The position numbers and the translations under genes were made by a program. From Phycisphaerales bacterium (GTDB taxonomy: Bacteria; Planctomycetota; Phycisphaerae; Phycisphaerales; UBA1924), in the NCBI GenBank assembly GCA_020850415.1, contig JADZER010000030.1:124001-188000 (forward strand): a stretch of DNA of 64,000 nucleotides. Direction: 5' to 3'. Below, piece by piece: positions 8,589 through 17,790 of the stretch; the first letter of the stretch is position 1, and each line of letters starts with the position of its first letter. Below the pieces are notes generated by a model. The model ran no database searches. It was given only the letters and a program-made list of their open reading frames with translations, and was not told the DNA's origin.

Positions 8589-11513
8589 TCACCTCGCCGC
8601 GACGGGCACCACGCGGTAGACGCCCCCGACGCTCGTCTCGAACGACGCGATCCCCGCGCCGTCGGTCTCGGCCACCTGCTCGCCGCCCTTGGCGAACACG
8701 CGGCTGGGCTCGGGGCTCCAGAGACTGCAGTTGGTCCCGGCGAGCGACCTGAGTTCGGCGGCGGAGAAGCGCCCGCGGTTCCAGACGATGTCAACCTCGA
8801 ACGCCCCTCGCGCCCGCAGCCCTCGCACCGCGCCGGTCTGCCACTTCTCGGGCAGCGCCGGCAGCAGCCGGAGCAGGGGCTGACCGGGCGTGCCCTCGTG
8901 GCTCTGGAGCAGCATCTCGGCGATGCCGGCCGCGCCGCCGAAGTTGCCGTCGATCTGGAACGGCGGGTGGTTGTCGAACAGGTTCGGCAGGGTGCTCTTG
9001 GCGAGGAGCTGGCCGAGGTGGTCGCGGGCGGTGTCGCCGTCGTGGAGCCTGGCGAAGAAGTTGATGATCCACGCCCGGCTCCAGCCGGTGTGCCCGCCGC
9101 CCTTGGCGAGCCGCGCGTCGAGTGTCTTCCGGGCGGCCGCCATGAACTCGGGGGTGTCGGTGAAGTTGAACTGGTGGCCGGGGTGCAGGGCGAAGAGGTG
9201 GGACATGTGGCGGTGCCCGGGCTCGGGCTCGTCGTAGGGCTGGTCCCACTCGAGGACGCGCCCGTCGGGCCCGATCTGTGAGGGGGCGAGCTTCTCAAGG
9301 GCCGCCCGGCAGCGTTCGGTGAACCCGTCCTCGATCCCCAGCGCCGCCGCGCCCTCGAGCGCGTTGGTCAGGTTGTCCCACGCGATCTGCTGGTCCATGG
9401 CCGTTCCTATCGCGGCGTGGAGCACGCGCCCCTGGCTGTCGCGGTAGGCGTTCTCGGGCGAGGTCGACGGGCCGCCGACGAGCATCCCGGTGCGGGGGTC
9501 CTCGGTCAGGTAGTCCAGCAGGAACTCTGCGGACTCCTTGATGATCGGGTATCCGTGCGCCGCGAGATACTCCTTGTCCCGCGTGAACCGGTAGTGCTCC
9601 ATGCAGTGCTGGGTGGACCAGGCGCCGCCGACGAGCCACATCCCCCAGACGACCTGGCCGGAGGGCGCGGTCCAGAGCCAGGCGTCGGAGACATGCCCGG
9701 CCGCCCAGCCGCCAAAGCCGAACGCCCGCGCCGTCTTCCTTCCGTCAGGTCGCAGACGGTCGATGAACGACAGCATGGGCTCGTGGCACTCGGTGAGGTT
9801 GGCGACCTCGGCGTGCCAGTAGTTCATCTGCAGGTTGATGTTGATGTGGTAGTCGGCGTTCCAGGGCGCCTCCATCTGATCGTTCCAGAGACCCTGGAGG
9901 TTGGCGGGCATATCGCCCGCGCGCGACGAGGCGATCAGCAGATAGCGCCCGTACTGGAAGTACATCGCCTCGAGCCCTGGGTCCGCCCGGCCGGCGCGGA
10001 CCAGCGCGAGGCGCTGATCGGTCGGCAGCCTGGTGGCCCCCTCGCCCAGGTCGAGCTCGACGCGGCTCATCAGGCCGGCGTGGTCCCGGACATGGCGGGC
10101 CAGAAGATCGCGGATGCTCCGCGCCGCCGCCGACTCGAGCACGGTCTGGCACGCCTCGCCCGGGTCCCGCTCCAGCGCCGTGAACGGGTCGGCGATGTTG
10201 TAATCGGTCGCGGCGGTCAGGAGGATCGTGGCCTGGCTGGCGCCTTCGACGCGGAGCCCGCCCTCGGCGGCACGGACGGCGCCGTCCTCGACGCGCACTC
10301 GCAGCCGGCCCTCGTACCGCACGCCCGGGTGCTTGCCGTCGTGCTGCGCACGCCCCCGGATCGCCAGCCCGTCCTCGCCGAGCACCTCGGTCTCGAAGTC
10401 CGCCGGCCGGTCGAGCGTGACGGCGAAGGACATCCCCCCCGGCGCGTCGGTTCGGAGCTGGACTGCGATCACGCCGTCGGGGTAGCTGGCGGCGACGCGA
10501 CGCGTGTAGAGCGAGCCGCCCGCGACGAACGCGGTGCTCGCGATACCGTGGTCGAGGCTGAGCGCGCGCCGATAGGCCGTCACCTCGCCGAGGCCGTCGA
10601 ACCGCAGACGCAAGTCCCCGAGCGGCTGGTAGCTGCGCGGGCTGATGTCGGGGGCCATCGCCTCGGCCTGGAGGAGCGCCTCGGCCTTGTCCGGGTGACC
10701 GGCGAAGTAGAGCCCCCGGGCCTCGGCGAGCGCCTCGGCGCCGTGCTCACGCTGGGTCGGGAAGGGCGGCCCGGCCCAGATGGTCTCCTCGTTGAGCTGG
10801 ATGCGCTCCTCCGCGATGCTCCCGAAGACCATCGCCCCGAGTCGGCCGTTGCCGATCGGCAGGGCCTCGGTCCAGGCCCCGGCCGGCCTGTCGTACCAGA
10901 GCGTGAGCCCGCGGATCGGGACGGCGCGGTTGAGCCTGGGGTCGTCCGTTCCCACGCCCGGCGCGGCAGCGAGGGTGGCCAGAGCGGGCGTCACGGCGGG
11001 GGCGGCCCACGGCCCCTCGTCGCCCGCGCGCACACGCCACGCGCTCAGGGGCCGGACATCGTCCCCGGGGCCAACAAGCAAGGGCATCCCGCCGGTCATG
11101 CCGCCGGCCCCGCCGGAGTCGTGCACCCGGATGGCAAAGGTGTTGATCTCGCCCGGGCGCAGCACGCCCGCGGGGATGGTGTAGGCCCGCGCCTGGTTCC
11201 AGGCTGTGGCGGCGTTCGGGGGCATGGCGCCGGTGGCGCCGATGCGGACACCGTTGCAGAAGGTCTCGTCGGCGTCGTCGATCCCGGCGGCGAGGAAGAC
11301 GGCCGGGGCGCTATCCCAGGCCTCCGGGATCTCCACGGCGGTCTGGTACCACGCGAAGCCGTCGAGGCTCTGGAACGGCCCGCCCAGCGACTCCCACGCG
11401 CTGGGCGCGGTGGTTGCCGTCCAGCCGTCGGCGTCCTGCCCCCGCGCCGCCGGGGCGACCAACGCCAGCCACGCCGAGGCCGCCACCAGCCACGCCCGGA
11501 GGAGAGTGCTCAT
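8589..11513 (-). CDS. Glycoside hydrolase family 95 (alpha-L-fucosidase/galactosidase-type)
   Basis: [46 protein letters not shown] and [36 protein letters not shown]95 motifs; signal peptide. Confidence 0.92.
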   Translation of the reverse strand: MSTLLRAWLVAASAWLALVAPAARGQDADGWTATTAPSAWESLGGPFQSLDGFAWYQTAVEIPEAWDSAPAVFLAAGIDDADETFCNGVRIGATGAMPPNAATAWNQARAYTIPAGVLRPGEINTFAIRVHDSGGAGGMTGGMPLLVGPGDDVRPLSAWRVRAGDEGPWAAPAVTPALATLAAAPGVGTDDPRLNRAVPIRGLTLWYDRPAGAWTEALPIGNGRLGAMVFGSIAEERIQLNEETIWAGPPFPTQREHGAEALAEARGLYFAGHPDKAEALLQAEAMAPDISPRSYQPLGDLRLRFDGLGEVTAYRRALSLDHGIASTAFVAGGSLYTRRVAASYPDGVIAVQLRTDAPGGMSFAVTLDRPADFETEVLGEDGLAIRGRAQHDGKHPGVRYEGRLRVRVEDGAVRAAEGGLRVEGASQATILLTAATDYNIADPFTALERDPGEACQTVLESAAARSIRDLLARHVRDHAGLMSRVELDLGEGATRLPTDQRLALVRAGRADPGLEAMYFQYGRYLLIASSRAGDMPANLQGLWNDQMEAPWNADYHININLQMNYWHAEVANLTECHEPMLSFIDRLRPDGRKTARAFGFGGWAAGHVSDAWLWTAPSGQVVWGMWLVGGAWSTQHCMEHYRFTRDKEYLAAHGYPIIKESAEFLLDYLTEDPRTGMLVGGPSTSPENAYRDSQGRVLHAAIGTAMDQQIAWDNLTNALEGAAALGIEDGFTERCRAALEKLAPSQIGPDGRVLEWDQPYDEPEPGHRHMSHLFALHPGHQFNFTDTPEFMAAARKTLDARLAKGGGHTGWSRAWIINFFARLHDGDTARDHLGQLLAKSTLPNLFDNHPPFQIDGNFGGAAGIAEMLLQSHEGTPGQPLLRLLPALPEKWQTGAVRGLRARGAFEVDIVWNRGRFSAAELRSLAGTNCSLWSPEPSRVFAKGGEQVAETDGAGIASFETSVGGVYRVVPVAAR

Positions 11514-11554
11514 CCCGGCACGATAGCAGAGCGCGCCGATCCCCGGCGTCGTGC

Positions 11555-12004
11555 TCACTTGCCGGTGAGGAGGACCACCCCGCCGAGGATCGCCGCGATG
11601 CCGAGGGCCTTCTTGGCGGTCAGGGGTTCACCCAGCAGGGCGAAGGCCAGGACGCTGGCCACCGCGGGCGCCAGGGCGAAGGCGATGGGCTTGACGCGGG
11701 AGACCTCGCCGAAGTTGAGGGCGGCGTAGAAGCAGATCATGGCGGCCGCCCCGGCGACGAGCCCCGAGCCGCAGACGAGCTTGAGCAGGGTCGGGGTCCC
11801 CGCCCGGTACCAGTCGGCGGGCTCGGCCTTCGCGAGCTTGACCGCCACGAAGTAGGCGATCCAGAGGACCGGCAGTGCGACCGTCGACCGCACCGCGATG
11901 GCGGTGATCGGGCCGACCTTGTGGGTGTGAAGCACGCTCTTGGTGAAGAGCTCGCCGACACCCCAGCAGAGACCGGCACAGACGGCGAGGATGATGGCTT
12001 TCAT
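11555..12004 (-). CDS. EamA/DMT-family transporter (single repeat)
   Basis: 149-aa hydrophobic protein, [30 protein letters not shown] EamA motif. Confidence 0.88.
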   Translation of the reverse strand: MKAIILAVCAGLCWGVGELFTKSVLHTHKVGPITAIAVRSTVALPVLWIAYFVAVKLAKAEPADWYRAGTPTLLKLVCGSGLVAGAAAMICFYAALNFGEVSRVKPIAFALAPAVASVLAFALLGEPLTAKKALGIAAILGGVVLLTGK

Positions 12005-12016
12005 GAGGGGGCTCGG

Positions 12017-12072
12017 GGGTGAATGGGTGAATGGGTGAGTGGGTGAGTGGGTGAGTGGGTGAGTGGGTGAGT
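12017..12072. repeat. 8-bp tandem repeat (GGGTGAAT)2(GGGTGAGT)5
   Basis: Seven consecutive 8-bp units read directly in the sequence. Confidence 0.97.
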
Positions 12073-12107
12073 GGTCTGGATGCTACCGTGGGACGATCCG
12101 GCCGTCG

Positions 12108-13556
12108 TCAGGCGTCGAACAGATCCCGCAGCGGCGCGAGGTGCTTCTCGTACCGCCGCCACCGCTCCACCGAACTCGTGAAGATCGGCTGGCGCACCTG
12201 GTCGTTGCTGAGGGTCATCGCGACGCGCTCCGACTCGTGATAGCGCAGGCACGCCCCGTCCCACGGCAGCCCCGCGAACTCCAGCAGCCGGCGCGTCCAG
12301 CCCTCCTGGTCGGCGACCAGCGCCTCGTACGGCAGCTCAAGGATGTCGAGCCCGAGCACACCCTGCCAGTGGCGCATCACCCGGTCGAGGGTCCGGTGGA
12401 ACCTCGCCAGATGCTCGGGGTTGTACGCGAACGGGTTGGAGCCGGCGAAGTGCTGGAACAGGCACGAGGCGATCACATCGAGCGGCTCGCGCCGGCACCA
12501 GACGACACGGGCGCCGGGCGCGATGGCGCGGACGAGTCCGAGGTGCAGGGCGTTGAGGGGCATCTTGTCGGTGACGCGCGCGGCGGCGGGGCCGATGGAG
12601 CGGAGGTGGGAGAGGTAGCGGTCGGCCTCGCGGGCGACCGTCTCGGCGTCGAGCGGGCTCGGATCTGTGAGCAGGGGCGGGTCGGTCTTCATGGGGCCGG
12701 TGAGCCGGATCACGGCCCGCGAGAGGTCGGGCAGCTCGGCACCCGCGGCCGCGCTCGGATGGCTGGCGAGGATCTGCTCGACGAGCGTGGTGCCGGAGCG
12801 GGGCATGCCGACGATGAGGACGGGCAGGTCGGTGCGGGCGGCGGCGGGCAGGCGCGCGACCGCCTGGGCGCTCCAGGCGTCGCACATGCTCTGCGCGGCG
12901 GTGTCGAAGGCGTCGGGGTCGAACTTGGCGCCCTTGAGGGCGTTGGCCTTGGCCGCGGCGGCCCAGGCCTGGTCGTAGCGTTTCACGCTGTCGTAGAGCT
13001 TGGCGAGCTGGAGGCCGGCGTCGGCGGCGAGCTGGGGGTGGAGGCCGGGGCGGGCGAGCGCTTTCTCGAGCGCGGAGATCCCCTCCCAGGCTTTGTTCTC
13101 GACGCGGCAGATGCGGGCGAAGGTGACGGCGAGGCCCGGGTGGGCGTTGGGCGAGCGGGCGGCGGGGGCGATGAACTCGAAGGCCTCGCGGTAGCGGCCC
13201 TGGAGGTAGAGGAGATCGGCGCGGAGGGCGAGGGCCTGGGGCTGCCCGGGGGCGAGGGCGAGGAGGCGGGCCGCGGATTGCTCGGCGCCGGGGAGATCTC
13301 CGCCGGCCTTCTGCGCGGCGGCGAGCTGCATGAGGAAGCGCGGATCGTCGGGGTGGGACGAGGTGAGGGCGGAGAGTGCCGCGATGGCGTCGGGGTGAAG
13401 GCCCACGGCGCTGAAGAACTCGCCGGCGAGCGCGAGGAGGGCGTGGTTGTGGGGCTCGGCGGCGAGCTCGGCGCGGACGCGTGCGGTTGCTTCGTCGGCG
13501 CGGGCGCGGTCGAGGAGGGACTGGAGTTCGGCGGCGAGTGCCTTCGGGTCGGTCAT
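12108..13556 (-). CDS. TPR-containing sulfotransferase family protein
   Basis: N-terminal TPR helices, then LIVGMPRSGTTLVEQILASHPS (PAPS-binding motif). Confidence 0.9.
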   Translation of the reverse strand: MTDPKALAAELQSLLDRARADEATARVRAELAAEPHNHALLALAGEFFSAVGLHPDAIAALSALTSSHPDDPRFLMQLAAAQKAGGDLPGAEQSAARLLALAPGQPQALALRADLLYLQGRYREAFEFIAPAARSPNAHPGLAVTFARICRVENKAWEGISALEKALARPGLHPQLAADAGLQLAKLYDSVKRYDQAWAAAAKANALKGAKFDPDAFDTAAQSMCDAWSAQAVARLPAAARTDLPVLIVGMPRSGTTLVEQILASHPSAAAGAELPDLSRAVIRLTGPMKTDPPLLTDPSPLDAETVAREADRYLSHLRSIGPAAARVTDKMPLNALHLGLVRAIAPGARVVWCRREPLDVIASCLFQHFAGSNPFAYNPEHLARFHRTLDRVMRHWQGVLGLDILELPYEALVADQEGWTRRLLEFAGLPWDGACLRYHESERVAMTLSNDQVRQPIFTSSVERWRRYEKHLAPLRDLFDA

Positions 13557-13565
13557 GCGCGAAGG

Positions 13566-14145
13566 CTAGGGGTTGTGTCGCGGGCGGGGGCTGGGAGGCG
13601 GCGGGGCCCTCGTGGCACGGCGCTTCGTATAGACCCTGGTCGTCGGGCAGGGGATGGGGCGTCGGGGGAGCGGAGGGGACCTGTTGCCATTCGTCTGGGG
13701 CCTGGGGGTTCGGGGCGCCGTCGTCTGGCGGTCCGGCTTGGTCCGGGTCTTGAGGGTTGTAGGGGTCGTGAGGGTCGTGAGGGTTGTGAGGGTCGTGGGG
13801 GTCGTGGGGGTTGTGGGGGTCGTGAGGGTCGTGAGGAGTGCCGTTGGCTCGGCCGGCGAGGCGGACGATCTGGGAGGCGGCCTTGCGGACGGACTCTGTG
13901 TGTGCGGGGGTGGTGGGCTCTTGGGCGGCGATGGTGGCGAGGGTGTGGAGAGCGCGGGGGTAGGCGGTGGCGAGGATGAGGGCGGACTGGTAGTCGGCGA
14001 GGGTGCGGAGGTTGCCGAGGACGGCCGCCGCGTCGGGGGATTCGATGGCGTCGAGGATGTCCTCGAGGTCGCGGCCGGTGCGGTGGGCGATGTCGAAGAT
14101 GGTGAGCGTCGGGTCGAGGAGGTGCTCGAAGAGGAGTTGGTCCAT
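13566..14145 (-). CDS. Hypothetical protein, helical N-terminal domain plus (H-D/N-P)n repeat tail; true C-terminus unclear
   Basis: MDQLLFEHLLDPTLTIFDIAHRTGRDLEDILDAIESPDAAAVLGNLRTLADYQSALILATAYP...; the reading frame has no stop before the downstream gene (ORF runs to 12337), so the listed end is only the next-frame stop. Confidence 0.45.
13750..13843. repeat. 9-bp tandem repeat (consensus GGGTCGTGA / GGGTTGTGG)
   Basis: Roughly ten imperfect 9-bp units; encodes DPHDPHNP on the minus strand. Confidence 0.9.
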
Positions 14146-14445
14146 GGGCGCATTGTGGGGCGCGGCGGGGCGGTGACAAGGGGGGAAGTTGGTATGTCCG
14201 CGATTGTGCGCGCGCCGGTGGGCATCGGGTGCAGATTCGCGCACAGGAGTGGATGTAAGTGGTTGCTCGCTTCGGTGGGGGCGGTTGTCGGAAGGGCGCG
14301 GTGGCGGCGGGGGTCACGAGGCCATCGCGTCGCTTTGCTGCGCTCGGACCGGTCGCCCGCCGGGACCTTGCCTTCGCCGGGACGACGGTTGGTTTTTCGG
14401 GTTGTGCTTTCGGGATTGGCTTCGGGGGCCGGGGCGGGGCGGATC

Positions 14446-15069
14446 TCAGTGGTTGCCGGTCAGCTTGGCGAGGAGGGCGTCGTCGATGCCGAGATACTCG
14501 CGCATGTGCTGGTCGTAGACCTCCGCGTGCTCGTCGTTGGAGAGGTCCAGGCGCAGCTCGTTGATGACCTTGGTGCCCTGGCCGATCCAGGCCTGGAAGG
14601 TCTCGTCGCTGACATTCTCCGCGATCCACGCGCCGACGGGGCCCTTGAAGGGCGGGCGCTTCATCTGGTGGCCGGGCTTGCCGGTCACCTGACAGATGAA
14701 GGAGCCCTCGGGCACGGCGGGCCCGGCGGTCTCGAGCTTCGGGAGCGGGATGCCGAGGGTGGTGAGCATCTCGGCGATGGCGTTCTTGGGCATGAGGTCG
14801 CCCTTGGTGTGGGCGATGTGGTAGCCGTCGAGGAGGATGCGGGCGGCGCGGTCGGTGTCCTGGACGGCCATCAGCGCGGCGCCGGCCATCTGGTAGGCCT
14901 TGCTGAAGCCCGGGTTGCGTTCGAAGCACTTGGTGTAGGCGTCGGCGGCGTCCTGGAAGCGTCCGGCCTGGTTGTAGGCCCCGCCGAGCGAGAAATGGGC
15001 CATGTCGTTGTCGGGATCTTCCCGGCACATCTTCTCGAACTGGGCGATACGGTCATCCAGACTGGGCAT
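14446..15069 (-). CDS. TPR protein with YggX-like (Fe(2+)-trafficking) C-terminal domain
   Basis: N-terminal TPR (DMAHFSLGGAYNQAGRFQDAADAYTKCFERNPG); C-terminal FICQVTGKPGHQMKRPPF...AWIGQGTKVINELRLDLSNDEHAEVYDQHMREYL resembles YggX (W..WQ.KQT.LINE.KLNM.N.EHR..LE.EM..FL). Confidence 0.8.
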   Translation of the reverse strand: MPSLDDRIAQFEKMCREDPDNDMAHFSLGGAYNQAGRFQDAADAYTKCFERNPGFSKAYQMAGAALMAVQDTDRAARILLDGYHIAHTKGDLMPKNAIAEMLTTLGIPLPKLETAGPAVPEGSFICQVTGKPGHQMKRPPFKGPVGAWIAENVSDETFQAWIGQGTKVINELRLDLSNDEHAEVYDQHMREYLGIDDALLAKLTGNH

Positions 15070-15157
15070 GGGTCGGCCTCCTGGACGAAGCCTAGGCCCC
15101 GAGCCCGCGCGGCAGCCCCGGGCCCGCGGTGCTTACCATCGACCCGGAGAACCCCCC

Positions 15158-16510
15158 ATGAAGACCATCATCGAGCCGTTCCGGATCAAGACCGTCGAGC
15201 CGATCACGATGACCACGCCGGAGGAGCGGGAGCGGTACCTGCGGGAAGCGAGCTTCAACACTTTCCTGATCAAGGCCCGTCATGTGCTGATCGACCTGCT
15301 CACCGACTCGGGCACCGGGGCGATGTCGGCCGAGCAGTGGGCGGGGATCATGCGGGCCGACGAGAGCTACGCGGGGGCGGAGAGCTTCTTCCGGTTCGAG
15401 TCGAAGCTGCAGGAGATCACCGGGTTCGCCCACATCCTGCCGACGCACCAGGGGCGGGCCAGCGAGCGGATCCTCTTCGAGCTCGTGGGGGGCGAGGGGA
15501 AGGTGGTCCCCAACAACACGCACTTTGACACCACGCTGGCGAATATCGAGCACTCGGGCGCCCGCGCCGTCAACCTCCCCGTCGCCGAGGGCAAGAACCC
15601 CAGGAGCCAGTACCCCTTCAAGGGCAACATGGATGTCGAAGGCCTCGAGCGGCTCATCGCGGAGGTCGGGGCCAAGAACATCCCCGTCGTCATGGTCACG
15701 GTGACGAACAACTCCGGGGGCGGGCAGCCGGTGAGCCTGGAGAACCTCCGGGCGGTCCGGCGCGTCTGCGACAGGCACGGGCTGCCCCTGTTCCTGGACG
15801 CCTGCCGCTTCGCGGAGAACGCGTACTTCATCAAGCTGCGGGAGGAGGGCCAGCAGGACCGCTCGGTCCGGGACATCGTCCGCGACATGTTCGACCTGGC
15901 CGACGGGGCGACGATCAGCGCGAAGAAGGACGGGATCGTCAACATGGGCGGCGTGTTGCTGATGCGCGACGAGACGCTCTTCCAGCGGGCGACCAACCTG
16001 CTGATCCTGACCGAGGGGTACATCACCTACGGCGGGCTGTCGGGGCGCGATCTGGAGGCGATGGCGCAGGGGTTCGAGGAGGTGCTGCACGAGGACTACC
16101 TGCAGTACCGGATTCGTTCGACGGCCTACCTCGGCGAGCGGCTGGTCAGGATGGGCGTCCAGATCATCGAGCCGCCTGGCGGCCACGCCATCTATGTGGA
16201 CGCCGGCGCGTTTTGCCCGCATATCCCGGCCGAGCAGTTCCCCGGCCAGTCGGTCGTCTGCGGCCTGTACCGGGAGGGCGGGATCCGGGCGTGCGAGATC
16301 GGGTCGGTGATGTTCGGCAAGCACGCGAAGCCCGCGATGGAGCTGGTGCGGTTGGCGATCCCGCGCCGGGTCTACACCCAGAGCCATATCGACTATGTGC
16401 TGGAGGTGTTTGAGTCGCTGTTCGCGAAGCGCAACACCCTCCGCGGCATGCGGATCGTCGAGGAGCCGCCGGCGTTGCGGCACTTTACGGCCAAGTTTGC
16501 GGAGATCTAG
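15158..16510 (+). CDS. tnaA: Tryptophanase / tyrosine phenol-lyase family beta-eliminating lyase
   Basis: IIEPFRIKTVEPI, LTDSGTGAMS, PTHQGRASE, FLDACRFAENAYFIK, SAKKDGIVNMGG motifs. Confidence 0.93.
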   Translation: MKTIIEPFRIKTVEPITMTTPEERERYLREASFNTFLIKARHVLIDLLTDSGTGAMSAEQWAGIMRADESYAGAESFFRFESKLQEITGFAHILPTHQGRASERILFELVGGEGKVVPNNTHFDTTLANIEHSGARAVNLPVAEGKNPRSQYPFKGNMDVEGLERLIAEVGAKNIPVVMVTVTNNSGGGQPVSLENLRAVRRVCDRHGLPLFLDACRFAENAYFIKLREEGQQDRSVRDIVRDMFDLADGATISAKKDGIVNMGGVLLMRDETLFQRATNLLILTEGYITYGGLSGRDLEAMAQGFEEVLHEDYLQYRIRSTAYLGERLVRMGVQIIEPPGGHAIYVDAGAFCPHIPAEQFPGQSVVCGLYREGGIRACEIGSVMFGKHAKPAMELVRLAIPRRVYTQSHIDYVLEVFESLFAKRNTLRGMRIVEEPPALRHFTAKFAEI

Positions 16511-16531
16511 ACGGCCGACCGGCTCCGAACC

Positions 16532-16617
16532 ATGTGTGCCACGGCCGGGCCGGCCGTGCTCTCGGAGCACCCGCGTTGGGCGAGCAACCCCACGGCCGGC
16601 ACGGCCGTGGCACACAT
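16532..16617. repeat. Palindromic intergenic element (15-bp perfect terminal arms ATGTGTGCCACGGCC/GGCCGTGGCACACAT)
   Basis: Arms at 16532-16546 and 16603-16617, with internal GTGCTCTCGGAGCAC mini-palindrome. Confidence 0.9.
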
Positions 16618-16618
16618 C

Positions 16619-17587
16619 TCAACGACCGTGATCCCATCCCAGTTCCCCCGCGTCGTGGGGCTTGCCGTAGGGATCGACGATCGTGGCCCCCGGCTTCTCG
16701 CCCGGCGCGCACGCCCGCACCACGCCGATCGGCCCGAGCAGCGCCGGCTCAGCCTCCAGCGGCGGGCCCTCCACCCCGGGCTCGCGCGGATGGATTGCCA
16801 TCAGTAGTTCGTGGTCCTCTCCCTCCCGCGCTGCCTCCGCCCAGTCGCGGCAGTGATGGCTGATCGGCAGCCTGGCCGCCTCGATCTCGAGGCGTACGCC
16901 CGACGCCACGCCGACCCGGGCCGCGTCTCGGCCGAGGCCGTCGGAGAGGTCGATCATGGCGTGGACACGCCCCGAGCGGGCCGCGGCCTGCCCGGCGGCG
17001 AGCCGGGGCTCGAAGCGGAGATGCCAGCCGGAGGCGAACGAGCCGCCGACTTGGCCGGTCAGCCAGAGCTCATCGCCCGCCTGCGCCCCCGACCGCAGGA
17101 CGGGCGCCGTCGAAGCGGCACGCTCCACACCCTTCGTGCCTTCGTGCCTTCGTCCCTTCGTCCCTTCCATGTCCCCCACCACCGTCACCGTCACCGCCAG
17201 CGGCCCCGGCCCAAACGCGATATCCCCGCCGACGATCGGGCAGCCCCAGTGGCGCCCCCACCTGTGGAGCGCCTCGGAGAGCTCGCGCCCGTGCTGGTAC
17301 CCGTCGGGCAGGAGCCCGGTCACCAGCCCCCACGCCGGCTCGCCACCCATGGCGGCGATGTCGGAGATGGAGCGGGCGATGGCCTTGCGGGCGATGAGGT
17401 CGATGGGGGTCCCCGGCTCAAAGTGCCGGCCCTCGACGACCTGATCGACGGTCAGCAGCAGCACATCGCCCGATGGTGTGCGGACGACGGCGCAGTCGTC
17501 GCCCGGGCCGACGAGGACATCGCCGGAGGCGGCGTTGATGCCGCCGGCGAGGTGGTAGATGTGGGCAAGGAGGTCGGACTCACGCAT
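16619..17587 (-). CDS. thiL: Thiamine-monophosphate kinase
   Basis: GDDCAVV, LLLTVDQVVEGRHF, KAIARSISDIAAMGGEP motifs; contains a low-complexity insert EGTKGRRHEGTKG. Confidence 0.93.
   Translation of the reverse strand: MRESDLLAHIYHLAGGINAASGDVLVGPGDDCAVVRTPSGDVLLLTVDQVVEGRHFEPGTPIDLIARKAIARSISDIAAMGGEPAWGLVTGLLPDGYQHGRELSEALHRWGRHWGCPIVGGDIAFGPGPLAVTVTVVGDMEGTKGRRHEGTKGVERAASTAPVLRSGAQAGDELWLTGQVGGSFASGWHLRFEPRLAAGQAAARSGRVHAMIDLSDGLGRDAARVGVASGVRLEIEAARLPISHHCRDWAEAAREGEDHELLMAIHPREPGVEGPPLEAEPALLGPIGVVRACAPGEKPGATIVDPYGKPHDAGELGWDHGR
17131..17167. repeat. 8-bp tandem repeat inside thiL (CCTTCGTG/CCTTCGTC)
   Basis: Four full units plus a partial unit read directly. Confidence 0.93.
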
Positions 17588-17610
17588 GGGGGATTGTTGG
17601 CCTCTGCCTT

Positions 17611-17765
17611 CGGCTCCGGAGGAGCGGAGGAAGCGTGCACAGGCCGACGGAGTACCCGGAATGGGAGCCTCCTCCGCTCCTCCGGAGCGGGAAGACTGAC
17701 GGGCCGCCGACCAGGGGCTGCGCCCCTGGCAACGATCAGCGCTCCTCCGGAGCGAAGAGCAGAAG
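17611..17765. repeat. Cluster of palindromes in intergenic region
   Basis: 19-bp perfect inverted repeat GCTCCGGAGGAGCGGAGGA (17613-17631)/TCCTCCGCTCCTCCGGAGC (17670-17688), plus CCAGGGGCTGCGCCCCTGG (17711-17729) and GCTCCTCCGGAGC. Confidence 0.88.
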
Positions 17766-17790
17766 GCTCGGCGGCGGGGGTACCGAGCTT

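Noticed and set aside
12337-13550. Extension of the MDQLL ORF over the sulfotransferase gene as a real dual-coding region
   Set aside because: Composition in the overlap is Arg/Pro-rich shadow frame with no recognisable motif; kept only as a missing-stop observation.
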